From contig JAWKTX010000005.1 in the NCBI GenBank assembly GCA_041398825.1, positions 310,001 through 374,000 of the forward strand: a stretch of DNA of 64,000 bases, read 5' to 3'. This DNA is from Planctomycetaceae bacterium. Lineage in GTDB: Bacteria > Planctomycetota > Planctomycetia > Planctomycetales > Planctomycetaceae. Shown here in pieces: positions 1 to 8,444 of this stretch. Position 1 is the first letter of the stretch, and each line of letters opens with the position of its first letter. The notes beneath the pieces were generated by a model, which made no database searches, was not told the origin of the DNA, and saw only the letters and a list, made by a program, of their open reading frames with translations. The translations under genes were made by a program, and so were the position numbers.

Positions 1-41
1 GGCGTCGCCGTCGGAGTCTGTTTCTAACAGCGGCGAGTTTT

Positions 42-467
42 TCATGACCGTCTATTTCCCAGCGTCAGACCCAGCACCGCGCCGGCGATCAGTCCGGCGC
101 CGAAGCAGACCGCGATGGATTCGCCGGGCCGCCGCTTGATGGTCTCTTTCGCTGAAGTCAGGCCGTCCATTACCGCCGCCTGGGCTGCGTCGTATTGTTC
201 ATTCGCTGCTTCGTTGAGGCAGGCTGCATTTGAACGCAGTCTTTCGGCAGCCGAGTGAAGCATCGAGGCTCCATCATCAATCGTGGCTTCGACAAACGCT
301 TCGATGCTTTCCTTTGATTCACCCGTTCGCTTCTGAACGATGCCGACCAGACGGTCAAAACTTCCCTGTACAGCAGCAAGATCGTCGTCTGTCAGCTTGC
401 CCCATTTTTCCTTCATCGCACCCTTGATGATGTTCCAGTGTCCGCGTAATTCCTGTTGGCTGATCAT
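42..467 (-). CDS. CsbD-like stress protein with ElaB/YqjD-type membrane tail
   Basis: The 141-residue protein begins with a CsbD-type domain (about residues 1-65; MISQQELRGHWNIIKGAMKE, then KWGKLTDDDL), a small helical fold common in general-stress proteins. The rest resembles the DUF883/ElaB/YqjD pattern: an alanine-rich amphipathic helix, then an RRPGES motif and a C-terminal glycine-zipper membrane segment (about 115-137, GAGLIAGAVLGLTLG) ending in NRRS. This suggests a stress-induced protein anchored to the inner membrane by its tail. The fusion of the two modules is an inference from the order of motifs. No partner gene is adjacent on the same strand. Confidence 0.85.
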   Translation of the reverse strand: MISQQELRGHWNIIKGAMKEKWGKLTDDDLAAVQGSFDRLVGIVQKRTGESKESIEAFVEATIDDGASMLHSAAERLRSNAACLNEAANEQYDAAQAAVMDGLTSAKETIKRRPGESIAVCFGAGLIAGAVLGLTLGNRRS

Positions 468-929
468 TGTGTTTCTCCATCTGTCTGAGCATAAGAGGTG
501 AATTCACACCTTTGCGGTGTGACTGCCAGACTTCGAATGCAGCAACTGTGCCAAAGTCGTTTCGCCGCAGAAACCACGGCGTTCTGGGGATGAGGAATGG
601 GAACGATCGGGGTGTGAACGACCGCGCTGGTCCTCCATCGTTCGAAAACCTGGTATGCCCGACAGTTCGGCAAAAGCGTTCGGTTACAACGCAAATTCAG
701 AGATTTGTCGTCCCGGTCCTGGAGTTGAAAGATCCACCCCGGGGCTTTGGCACGCCGATTGTATTACGACGACCAAAGCACGATGACTCAGGCATGCCCG
801 TGACCCTGCGGCGGATTCAGCAGTCCCTGAAGAAAGGAACCTGATGCATCAGGCAGGGATCGTGAATGGCGGTCGGAACCTGCTTCATTCACGTTTCGGG
901 TTGCTGTCCGATTGGTCTTCAACGGCTCG
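468..929. other. Gene-free stretch upstream of the CsbD-like gene
   Basis: The open frames here are short and lack any recognisable domain or a convincing ribosome binding site. The stretch separates the 5' end of the CsbD-like gene from the 3' end of the methylene-H4MPT dehydrogenase gene. I see no terminator, repeat or RNA gene that I can defend. Confidence 0.4.
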
Positions 930-1799
930 TCATGTCAGGCCAGCAACCTGCAACGCAAGTGTGTAGATGGAATAGGTATCCAGAACCTGATCATTTGACT
1001 CAAACAGTTGTCGGACCGCTCTTTTATGGACTTTCATTTTCAGGCCGCCGACACCGAGAGCTCCGTAGCAAATAACGCCCGAGTGATCCGTGGCCTTGTC
1101 TGTGACGCCGACGTCAGCGATTCCAACTGGAGGGACGGCATTCAGATCAATAGCGACCTGCAGGACAGACAGCCGCTGCAGAGCACCTTCCGGCAGGAAG
1201 CACGTCCCGGCTGCTCCGGCTGCTACAAGAAGGTTCTTGTTCTGAGACACCTGTTCGAATTCATCGTGCGAAACTGCGACCGCTGGTGTCAGACGAGCAT
1301 TTGGTAAGCGCTGAAGGATTGCGTTGCAGGCTGCCTGAGCTCGATCCATTGTGCGGGAGACGATTGTTACGTGAGCTTTCTCCATGGCGAGGAGTTCTGC
1401 AACTCTCAGCCCGACCGGCCCGGTTGCTCCAAGAACAACTGCTGAAGCATCAGCAAGTGGAATGTGCTTCTTCGCCGAAGCGATTGCCGCTGCCGCTGTC
1501 GTGTTGCAGCCATTCGAATCCATCATCACCGAGACTCGCATCGGTCCGAAGAAGATCGACTGCACTTTTTTCATCAACCGTTCGGCATCGGCAACCTGAC
1601 TACCACCGACAAAGATCGCCGTATTCTTCAGGTCTGCAGGTCCCCGGGTGAACATGGTGCCATGGATGAGGCCTGTCACGTTCTCGCACGTCACGCTACC
1701 GTAGCTGAAGAGCTGTTCGACATCCGAGTCAACAGCGACAACCCGGTCAAAGACGGCTGGATGATGGTCGGTATCGAGCTGAACGAGAATCTTGTTCAT
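930..1799 (-). CDS. NAD(P)-dependent methylene-tetrahydromethanopterin dehydrogenase (MtdA/MtdB/MtdC family)
   Basis: The 289-residue protein matches the MtdA/MtdB/MtdC family, which oxidises methylene-H4MPT (or methylene-H4F) with NAD(P)+ during formaldehyde oxidation. Seen: an N-terminal catalytic domain (MNKILVQLDTDHHPAVFDRV, later GTMFTRGP and MMDSNGCNTTAAAA) and a Rossmann segment near residue 145 (VVLGATGPVGLRVAELLA). Length is normal for the family. Planctomycetes are known to carry H4MPT-linked C1 genes, and the HisA-like gene at 4701-5462 belongs to the same genomic theme. Whether this is the MtdB or MtdC subtype, and its NAD versus NADP preference, cannot be read by eye. The start is only about 100 bp from the divergent LysE-type gene. 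Confidence 0.85.
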   Translation of the reverse strand: MNKILVQLDTDHHPAVFDRVVAVDSDVEQLFSYGSVTCENVTGLIHGTMFTRGPADLKNTAIFVGGSQVADAERLMKKVQSIFFGPMRVSVMMDSNGCNTTAAAAIASAKKHIPLADASAVVLGATGPVGLRVAELLAMEKAHVTIVSRTMDRAQAACNAILQRLPNARLTPAVAVSHDEFEQVSQNKNLLVAAGAAGTCFLPEGALQRLSVLQVAIDLNAVPPVGIADVGVTDKATDHSGVICYGALGVGGLKMKVHKRAVRQLFESNDQVLDTYSIYTLALQVAGLT

Positions 1800-1900
1800 G
1801 ATTGAGCCTATGGATTCCTTTTCGTGATGAGATACGCTTTGATCCGGCAGTTTACCGTTCTGATTCGTTCCTCACACCCATCTGCGTGATTGAACCTGCT

Positions 1901-2536
1901 GTGCCGGATACTGCCGCAATTCTGGGATTCGCTCTGGCCAGCTTTTGCATTTCGGTTTCGCCAGGCCCAAGTTGGCTGTACGTGATTTCGACGACTGTTT
2001 CATTCGGAATCCGCCATGGGCTGGTTGCCGTGGCCGGAAACGGAACGGGCATCCTGTGTCATGCCACTGCAACATCAATGGGGCTCGCACTGCTGGTAAA
2101 GCAATCTGCGACGGGATGGATGTTGCTGAAGATGGCGGGAGCTGCCTGGCTGATCTGGCTGGGAATAAAGTTGCTTCGACAAACCCGCCTGCCTGCCGAC
2201 TCCAAGCCGAAAATGCGATCTGGTTCTCTGTGGCAGACATGGAAGGATGGCTGTCTTGTGAATCTGCTGAACCCAAAGGTGCCGGTGTTGATGCTGGCGC
2301 TGATGCCGCAGTTTGTGGATGTTTCGAGTGGTCAGCTGCGAAGCCAGATTTTTCTGCTGGGTTGCGTCCATCTCTTGATTGCCAGTGCCATTCTTGGCAC
2401 GTTGGTTTTCATTTCTTCCGCCAGCGCTTCGCGCGCAGATCAATCACAATGGTTTCAGACCTGGTTCCAGCGGGGCGCAGGTTTTGTCATGATAGTCCTC
2501 GGCATTCTTCTGGCATGTGAACAGGGGCCGTCCTGA
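1901..2536 (+). CDS. LysE/RhtB family amino-acid exporter
   Basis: An integral membrane protein of the LysE/RhtB translocator family, which exports amino acids or related metabolites. The N-terminus has the family signature ILGFALASFCISVSPGPSWLY, where SPGP is the conserved motif, and NLLNPKVPV occurs after the third helix. The open frame reaches back to TTG 1802, but a GTG at 1901 gives VPDTAAILGFALAS, which matches the usual N-terminus and gives the normal length of about 211 residues, so I prefer it although no strong Shine-Dalgarno is visible. Substrate is unknown. It is divergent from the C1 dehydrogenase gene. Confidence 0.85.
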   Translation: MPDTAAILGFALASFCISVSPGPSWLYVISTTVSFGIRHGLVAVAGNGTGILCHATATSMGLALLVKQSATGWMLLKMAGAAWLIWLGIKLLRQTRLPADSKPKMRSGSLWQTWKDGCLVNLLNPKVPVLMLALMPQFVDVSSGQLRSQIFLLGCVHLLIASAILGTLVFISSASASRADQSQWFQTWFQRGAGFVMIVLGILLACEQGPS

Positions 2537-2631
2537 TTTTTGCCGTCAGCCGAAACACATTACGGGAACTTTGATTGTGCGGGCGTCCGAAAGGAACCAC
2601 CCCACATTCGATGAGGACAGAAAGGCGAGGC

Positions 2632-3795
2632 ATGCGATCACCACATTTCACGCATCTTCACAGTCGAAGAACCGCCATCGGCTCGATTACGCGGCTGATG
2701 ACCGCAAGCGGTTTGGCGACGCTCCTGAAAGGAACACACGTGATGGCTTTTGACTCGACCGATCTGGAGAAGCAGGTTTCCAGGGCCCTTGATGTGCTGG
2801 CGATGTCCGTGGAAAAGAAGCAGGTACGGGCCGCAAGTCTGTTTGTGCAACAGAAGGATCAGCAGTTTCAGGGGCATTTTGGTGCGGCGAAGTCCGAGGA
2901 TGCTTCTTACCTGCTCGGGTCAATCTCGAAGCCGATTGCATTAACCGCGCTGATGCGATTGTACGATCAGGAGTTATTTCAACTGGACGATCCGGTACAG
3001 AAACATCTGCCTGAATTTGTGGGCGGCGATCGAAGCCGGATCACAGTTCGTCATCTGCTGACGCATGTCTCCGGGTTGCCGGATCAGCTGCCCAACAATG
3101 CGCAGCTTCGGGCAAGTCATGCAAAGCTCTCCGACTTTGTCGCCGGTGCGATGAAGGTGGATGTTGGATTTGAACCAGGCACAAGGTACGAGTACTCAAG
3201 CATGGGCATTCTTCTTGCGGCTGAAATTGCACAGCGGCTGTCCGGTCTTGATATCAGACGCCTTGTGAACGAAACAGTGATTGCACCCCTGGGTATGCAG
3301 AATTCGGCGTTGGGTAAGGGCCGGCTTCGCGATGATCAGATGATGCAGTGTCAGACCGAGTTCGGCGCCGTTGAATCTGGCGCGGGGGCGCCAGACGCGA
3401 AGAAGTGGGACTGGAACAGTGATTTCTGGCGAAGTCTGGGAGCACCCTGGGGCGGCCTGCACGCATCCGCAAAAGATGTCGGATTGTATCTGGGTTCATT
3501 TCTGGCTCCTGACGGCCGTGTTCTGAAGCCTGAGACCGCCCGCATGATGGTCCGCAACCACAATCCTGCGGGTCTGGAGTCGCGAGGGCTGGCATTTGAT
3601 GTGGCGATGGAATCCCACTGCGAGAGATGTTCCGGGGAGACGTTCGGACACACAGGATCGACCGGAACAATTGCCTGGGCGGATCCTCATCGAGACCTGA
3701 TCTGCGTCGTGCTGACAACTCTTCCTGCGCGGGCACTGCCCAACGGAGAACATCCAAGACAATTGGCCTCCAATCACATCGCAGCAGCTCTGTAA
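2632..3795 (+). CDS. Serine hydrolase, class C beta-lactamase/DD-peptidase-like, probable Tat export
   Basis: A beta-lactamase-type serine hydrolase of the penicillin-binding-protein-like fold. The SxxK motif is SISK within LLGSISKPIALTALMRLYD, the Tyr motif is YSS within YEYSSMGILLA, and HTGSTGT near the C-terminus takes the place of the KTG/HxG box. VRHLLTHVSGLPD is also typical. ATG 2632 is preceded by AAAGG six bases upstream and gives an N-terminus with SRRTAIGSI followed by a weakly hydrophobic stretch, resembling a twin-arginine signal, so export is likely. An in-frame TTG lies at 2575. The substrate is not predictable; members include esterases and D-aminopeptidases. Confidence 0.85.
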   Translation: MRSPHFTHLHSRRTAIGSITRLMTASGLATLLKGTHVMAFDSTDLEKQVSRALDVLAMSVEKKQVRAASLFVQQKDQQFQGHFGAAKSEDASYLLGSISKPIALTALMRLYDQELFQLDDPVQKHLPEFVGGDRSRITVRHLLTHVSGLPDQLPNNAQLRASHAKLSDFVAGAMKVDVGFEPGTRYEYSSMGILLAAEIAQRLSGLDIRRLVNETVIAPLGMQNSALGKGRLRDDQMMQCQTEFGAVESGAGAPDAKKWDWNSDFWRSLGAPWGGLHASAKDVGLYLGSFLAPDGRVLKPETARMMVRNHNPAGLESRGLAFDVAMESHCERCSGETFGHTGSTGTIAWADPHRDLICVVLTTLPARALPNGEHPRQLASNHIAAAL

Positions 3796-3812
3796 AGGCA
3801 ACTGGACGGACT

Positions 3813-3842
3813 GTCTTTGGCTCAACCGTCTTTGGCTCAACC
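3813..3842. repeat. 15-bp tandem duplication
   Basis: GTCTTTGGCTCAACC occurs twice in direct succession, 18 bp after the stop codon of the serine hydrolase gene. It is probably replication slippage in the convergent intergenic space. Confidence 0.8.
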
Positions 3843-3897
3843 ATTGCGGCGGCAGCAGGGATCGGAAGCGGTTTCTTAACCCGTTGGAAAACAGTGG

Positions 3898-4701
3898 TCA
3901 GTCGTCGTCATCGCTGGCGGCTTCTAACAAATCGATGAACTCGTCAGATAGTCCGGCCTGCCTCCTGGCGTCCCGCTGGAACAATGTTCCGCGTGCTTTT
4001 GATGGACGAATGGGCCAGCGAAGACTGGCTCTCCAGGCGTCCCAGTCGGATTGTCCCGGCGGTTTGAGCTGTCGCAACCAGTGCAGGCCGAATTCCACGT
4101 GGCGAATTTCATCCTTATGGATGGCCCTCATGATGGCCGCGCTTCGGCGGTCGCCAGCCGCCACGAAATACTGTTCAAATTCAACACTGTGATCCAGGTT
4201 AGCGCCTTCGAAGACCAGTGGCAAACCAGCGCAGTACTCCATGATACTGGTGTATTCCTGAGCTTTCTGCCAGATCCACGCGTTCACGGGGTAGTCTCCG
4301 AACTGGATCCCCAGTTCCTCACAACGCTGGACGTGCATGCGAGTGTGACGCTGCTCATCAAACATCACGTGAGCCATTCCCATACGGAATTCGGAAGGAG
4401 CATCGGGGAAGGCGAGCAGGATCATCGCCATCACCTCCAGCGCCTGGAGTTCGTGATTTGCCATGATGTGGTGGGCGATGGCTCGCTTTGCCGGATCGAT
4501 CAGGGCCGCTGCCTTGGGCATTGGCGGGGCTGTTCGGCGTTTTCCGAACTGGAGGTTCGGGGGCCGGGTCGGTTTTTCAACGCGGTGAGGTTCGCCGGGA
4601 CATACATCCGAGAGCGGCTCTGTGATCCGGGTGATTTTTTCGGCCAGTGTTTCCGTCAACAGGACTTGTTCCGCGAATGTGCGCAGTTCCATAAATTCCA
4701 C
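3898..4701 (-). CDS. DUF455 family ferritin-like protein
   Basis: The 267-residue protein resembles DUF455 (COG2833), a ferritin-like four-helix family with probable di-metal ligands. Seen: an ELQALEVMA segment near 85, FDEQRHTRMHVQRCEELG near 115 and KDEIRHVEFGLHW near 215, which form the ExxH-type ligand pairs. Family members are often oxygenase- or hydroxylase-like, but no substrate is established. The GTG start at 4701 overlaps the TAG stop of the HisA-like gene (TAGTG), so the two are probably translationally coupled; an in-frame ATG lies at 4692. Coupling suggests a shared role, perhaps in C1 or cofactor metabolism, which is inference only. Confidence 0.8.
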   Translation of the reverse strand: MEFMELRTFAEQVLLTETLAEKITRITEPLSDVCPGEPHRVEKPTRPPNLQFGKRRTAPPMPKAAALIDPAKRAIAHHIMANHELQALEVMAMILLAFPDAPSEFRMGMAHVMFDEQRHTRMHVQRCEELGIQFGDYPVNAWIWQKAQEYTSIMEYCAGLPLVFEGANLDHSVEFEQYFVAAGDRRSAAIMRAIHKDEIRHVEFGLHWLRQLKPPGQSDWDAWRASLRWPIRPSKARGTLFQRDARRQAGLSDEFIDLLEAASDDDD

Positions 4702-5462
4702 TAGCCTGCATTCCGACTGGATGCGGAGGAATCGCGGAATTGTCGGAGGTCCTGAGCCGTCATCGAGCCGCTGTGGATGGCGGTTGCGACGAGCGCGCTA
4801 TTGGCCCCCGCTTCTTCCAGTTGCATCAGGTGTGTGGTAGTTCGAACTCCACCACCGGCAGTAATCTGAGCGTCGGGCAGTTGCCGCCGCAGTTCACGGC
4901 AGGAGTCCAGTGTCGAAAGGCCTCGTCCTGTCCCCACGGCCGACAGATCCAGCAGAATGAACTGGTCGATTCCTGTTTCAGCGACCATCAGGCCAAGCTG
5001 AGTGGGCGAAACATCCCGCCAGGATGAGTTCCTTGTGACCAGATGGCCGGCTTTCAGATCAATACTAAAAATGAATCGCTCTGACCCGTATGTGTCGATG
5101 ATCTGTCGAAGCAGGTCGATGTCTTCGACGGTTTCAGAACCAAGGATGATGTGATCCGGCTGAAGTTCCAGCAGTCGACCAACGTCATCCGTTGTTCGAA
5201 CCCCAACGTCCACCAGAATGGAAGCTCCCACCTGGCGAAGCTTGATCAGCAGATCGACATTGACCGGGCCTCCTTCCAGCGCGTCGATGTCGGCGATGTA
5301 GCATCGTTCGATGCCGAATCGCCGTTTCATCACGGTTAGAATTCGAACGGGGTCACTGCTGTCTGTGATCGCGCTTTGCACCGGGCGGTAGAACTCACGA
5401 AGGCCACCGACTGCATGGACGGCCTGACCGTCCTTGATATCAATCACCGGAATGACGTGCAT
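4701..5462 (-). CDS. HisA-like TIM-barrel protein linked to H4MPT-type C1 metabolism
   Basis: A (beta/alpha)8-barrel related to ProFAR isomerase HisA (COG1411 type). It starts MHVIPVIDIKDGQAVHAVGG, has an ILVDVGVRTTDDV segment, VETGIDQFILLDLSAVGTGRG and a phosphate-binding AGGGVRTTTHL near the C-terminus. Proteins of this HisA-related group occur in organisms with the H4MPT or methanofuran C1 pathway rather than in his operons, and no his gene is nearby. Its exact reaction is not assigned here. The open frame begins at 5486, but ATG 5462 fits the family N-terminus. It overlaps the downstream DUF455 gene. Confidence 0.75.
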   Translation of the reverse strand: MHVIPVIDIKDGQAVHAVGGLREFYRPVQSAITDSSDPVRILTVMKRRFGIERCYIADIDALEGGPVNVDLLIKLRQVGASILVDVGVRTTDDVGRLLELQPDHIILGSETVEDIDLLRQIIDTYGSERFIFSIDLKAGHLVTRNSSWRDVSPTQLGLMVAETGIDQFILLDLSAVGTGRGLSTLDSCRELRRQLPDAQITAGGGVRTTTHLMQLEEAGANSALVATAIHSGSMTAQDLRQFRDSSASSRNAG

Positions 5463-5530
5463 AACATTGAGTCCACAAGTGTTCAAATCAATCGGTAATG
5501 GCCGGTTTCAGGCTCTGAGTGAATCAGGAA

Positions 5531-7588
5531 CTATGAACTGGCAGGTTCGTCTGGTCTCGAATGATCGCCCGAATCGGAGGCATTTGCTGTCGGTTCAGGG
5601 ACTGTCGGTTCGGATGAATTGTCCTGGATGTATGACTTTTCTTTGTAGAAATAGCCAACGGGGATGAAAAGAATCGCGGCGTAAAACGCTGCTTTTGTCC
5701 AGAAGTCGAAGTAAGCAGCACCTTCAAGCTTGTCCTGCCCACCAACTGTAATGTCGTAGTCGACGACGGTTTTTGCGTTGTTTCCGCGGGCCTTCTCAAC
5801 TTCATCGCGGCCCTCTGGTCCCTTGACTTCGATGATGCGTTTCTCCAGCCAGTCATATTCTGCCGGCGCTTCTGTGGATCCCGTGCTGGCTCGACTGACC
5901 GCGCCCACAAGGACGACGTCCCATTGTGTCTGGGGTGTTTTATCTGCACCTGCTGTCGCGATGCGGAATTGATTCCTCGTAATTTGCTGATATTTGAGGG
6001 CACCGCCGAAGGAGTCCCGGAGTTCGTCGATGATTTTTTGTCCTTCGCTGTCCGATGGCAGGGCGCGGCCTTCATCATCTGCTGCTGAGTTCATGAAGGC
6101 TTCCTGAATCCGATCGGCTGCCGTGGTCAGAACAGTGTTGTCTGTGGTGCTGACAGAGGTCATGCGGCCGTAGTCATCAAAACTCAGCTGTATGTCATCT
6201 TCGGTCCCGGCTTTCCCGTCGACTCCAAAGACGTTGATGGCTTTGCCGGGTTTGTCGCTGCCTTCAATGGCCGTTTCGGCCACCGACAACTTCCAATTGC
6301 CCAGAGTGGTATCGCTGGACACATCCAGTGAAGAAACCTCTGACGCGATCTGGTTCACACCGGGTGTCTGGATCGAATGGTTGACCCAACCTGTAAACAA
6401 GTTGCCTGCCGAAACGGAAAAGAGCCAAACGGCCATCACGACCGATTTCATGGTTTTTGGCGCCTGAGTGTAAGAGAACTCCAGGCCGGTGATTGAAATC
6501 ATGATTTCTGCGCTGGTAAGCACCAGGTAGGCCCAGAGTTGCCATGCAATCGAGGGCGTTTCTCCCTGATCGATTAGACGCTGAGCCATCGTGATCAGGA
6601 GAAAGCTGGTGGCTGTCAGAAACAATCCGATCGAGATTTTACGGATCGGTGTCAGTTTGAAGACCTTGTCCACAGCCGGGTAAATCACAAACTGGAACAA
6701 GGGAATCAGTGCCATGACGAGGATCGGATTGACGACCTGAATCTGAGATTCGAGCCATTCAACACCGAGGAAGTTTCGATCCATGTTTTCGGCCTGAAGG
6801 ACCCAGGATGAGCCGGTCTGATCAAACATTCCCCAAAAGACTGCCACGAAGGCATAAATAATGGTCAGCTTCAGCACCGCCATGATGCCTTCTTTGCTGA
6901 ACGTTTCTTTGAAGAAATTCATGCCGCCGGGGGGGACATGGATGAAGACATGCCGCCCCATCCAGAACAGAAGTGTTGCCAGTGCCATCAGCACTCCGGG
7001 CACACCAAAGGCAACGTGGGGGCCGTACCATTTGAGCAGTACGGGCGTCAGGGCTGTCGAAACAGTCGATCCGAAATTGATGGAAAAGTAGAACCACTGG
7101 AAGACCTTGGTCATCAAATGGCTGTTTTTCCTTCCAAACTGATCACCGACATGTGCAGAGACACATGGCTTGATGCCCCCGCTGCCGAATGCGATCAGGA
7201 ACAAGCCCGCCAGTAACCAGCCGGATGGCGTCATTCCTGGTCCGCCCATTAACGCCAGGGCAAGATGACCGATGCAGTAGACGATTGAAAGCCAGAGAAT
7301 CGTGCGGTACTTGCCAACAAAGATGTCGGACAGAAGTGAGCCGAAGACCGGGAAGAAATAAGTCGCCGCAACAAAGTTGTGGTAGACCTCGTTGGCAGCC
7401 GCACCGGTCATTTCGGGCCCGGTTTGATTTTCGGACATCAGGTGAAGATACCTGGTCATGAAGACAACCAGGATGGTCCGCATCCCATAGAAACTAAATC
7501 GTTCGGCTGCCTCGTTCCCGATGATGTATTTGACGCCGCGTGGCAGTCCTGTTGTTTCTTCGGGGACGCTGAGGTAGTTGCTGGACAT
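5531..7588 (-). CDS. POT/PTR2 family proton-coupled peptide transporter with large inserted soluble segment
   Basis: A 685-residue MFS transporter of the proton-dependent oligopeptide (POT/PTR2) family. The family motif is visible as NEAAERFSFYGMRTILVVFM near residue 25, with GGIKPCVSAHVGDQFG around 137 and FYFSINFGS around 167. A long hydrophilic insertion, roughly residues 405-625, lies before the last transmembrane helices (FDFWTKAAFYAAILFIPVGYFY). It contains an acidic stretch FGVDGKAGTEDDIQLSFDD resembling motifs in pseudopilin-type proteins. Typical POT carriers have about 450-520 residues, so this insert is unusual. Likely role is uptake of di- or tripeptides across the inner membrane. 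Confidence 0.9.
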   Translation of the reverse strand: MSSNYLSVPEETTGLPRGVKYIIGNEAAERFSFYGMRTILVVFMTRYLHLMSENQTGPEMTGAAANEVYHNFVAATYFFPVFGSLLSDIFVGKYRTILWLSIVYCIGHLALALMGGPGMTPSGWLLAGLFLIAFGSGGIKPCVSAHVGDQFGRKNSHLMTKVFQWFYFSINFGSTVSTALTPVLLKWYGPHVAFGVPGVLMALATLLFWMGRHVFIHVPPGGMNFFKETFSKEGIMAVLKLTIIYAFVAVFWGMFDQTGSSWVLQAENMDRNFLGVEWLESQIQVVNPILVMALIPLFQFVIYPAVDKVFKLTPIRKISIGLFLTATSFLLITMAQRLIDQGETPSIAWQLWAYLVLTSAEIMISITGLEFSYTQAPKTMKSVVMAVWLFSVSAGNLFTGWVNHSIQTPGVNQIASEVSSLDVSSDTTLGNWKLSVAETAIEGSDKPGKAINVFGVDGKAGTEDDIQLSFDDYGRMTSVSTTDNTVLTTAADRIQEAFMNSAADDEGRALPSDSEGQKIIDELRDSFGGALKYQQITRNQFRIATAGADKTPQTQWDVVLVGAVSRASTGSTEAPAEYDWLEKRIIEVKGPEGRDEVEKARGNNAKTVVDYDITVGGQDKLEGAAYFDFWTKAAFYAAILFIPVGYFYKEKSYIQDNSSEPTVPEPTANASDSGDHSRPDEPASS

Positions 7589-7638
7589 TCAAAAACGCTT
7601 TCAATAACGATGACAGCTGCTGATTTCAGCATTGCGAA

Positions 7639-8367
7639 TTAAAAGGGCCAGTCTGCTCCGAGTGCCTGTTTCTGGAGAGCCGTTAACTGCCGGATCCCGT
7701 CTGTTGCCAAACCCAGTTGGGCCTGCAGTATTTCATAGTCAAAGGGTTCGCCTTCGGCGGTGCCCTGCACTTCGATGAACTTACCGCCACCCGTCATCAC
7801 AACATTCATGTCGACTTCGGCGGTGCTGTCTTCGATGTAATCCAGGTCCAGTACAGGTTGGCCATTCACCACACCAGTACTGATGGCCGCGACATTGTCT
7901 TTTAAGATGGGTCGATCTGAAGGAAGCTGACGCACAGCTTCGCAAAGAGCAATGAAGCCACCGGTGATGCTTGTCGTTCGTGTGCCGCCATCCGCCTGCA
8001 ATACATCGCAATCGATGACAATACTGTTCGCGCCAAGGGCTTCGAAATCGACGACGGCCCTCAGACTGCGCCCGATCAACCGCTGAATTTCTGTTGTTCG
8101 CCCATCGACCGATTTACGGTCCCTCTGTTTCCGCGGTGCGGTGCTGCCTGGCAGCATGTTGTATTCAGCGGTTACCCAGCCCAGGATTGGGTCGTTTTCT
8201 GTTCTGGGTCGACGCCACGGGGGCAGGTTGTTTTCGACACTGGCCGTGCACAGCACCATGGTCTGACCGCATTCGATCAACACACTTCCAGCAGAAGACT
8301 TTGTGAATCCCCGGCGAATATTGAAGGGACGAAGCTGGTTAGTCTGTCGATTGTCGTGACGTGGCAT
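7639..8367 (-). CDS. rph: Ribonuclease PH
   Basis: A phosphorolytic 3'-to-5' exoribonuclease that trims tRNA 3' ends. The 242-residue sequence aligns with the whole family: MPRHDNRQTNQLRPFNIRRG, then GSVLIECGQTMVLCTASVE, GRTTEIQRLIGRSLRAVVD and the catalytic region DCDVLQADGGTRTTSITG, ending LTALQKQALGADWP. Length is normal (238-245). It lies 77 bp downstream of argF on the same strand and could share its transcript, although the functions are unrelated. Confidence 0.97.
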   Translation of the reverse strand: MPRHDNRQTNQLRPFNIRRGFTKSSAGSVLIECGQTMVLCTASVENNLPPWRRPRTENDPILGWVTAEYNMLPGSTAPRKQRDRKSVDGRTTEIQRLIGRSLRAVVDFEALGANSIVIDCDVLQADGGTRTTSITGGFIALCEAVRQLPSDRPILKDNVAAISTGVVNGQPVLDLDYIEDSTAEVDMNVVMTGGGKFIEVQGTAEGEPFDYEILQAQLGLATDGIRQLTALQKQALGADWPF

Positions 8368-8444
8368 AGACTCAGGCTCAGTGAAGAAACGAGGCAGGCT
8401 TTGTGTTTTGGCTCAATTGCCACCTTGCGGCAAGTGGAACCTGA

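Noticed and set aside
467..844. 125-codon plus frame upstream of the CsbD-like gene
   Set aside because: It starts antisense to the CsbD gene start, has no ribosome binding site, no domain, and a Cys/Arg-rich composition typical of spurious frames.
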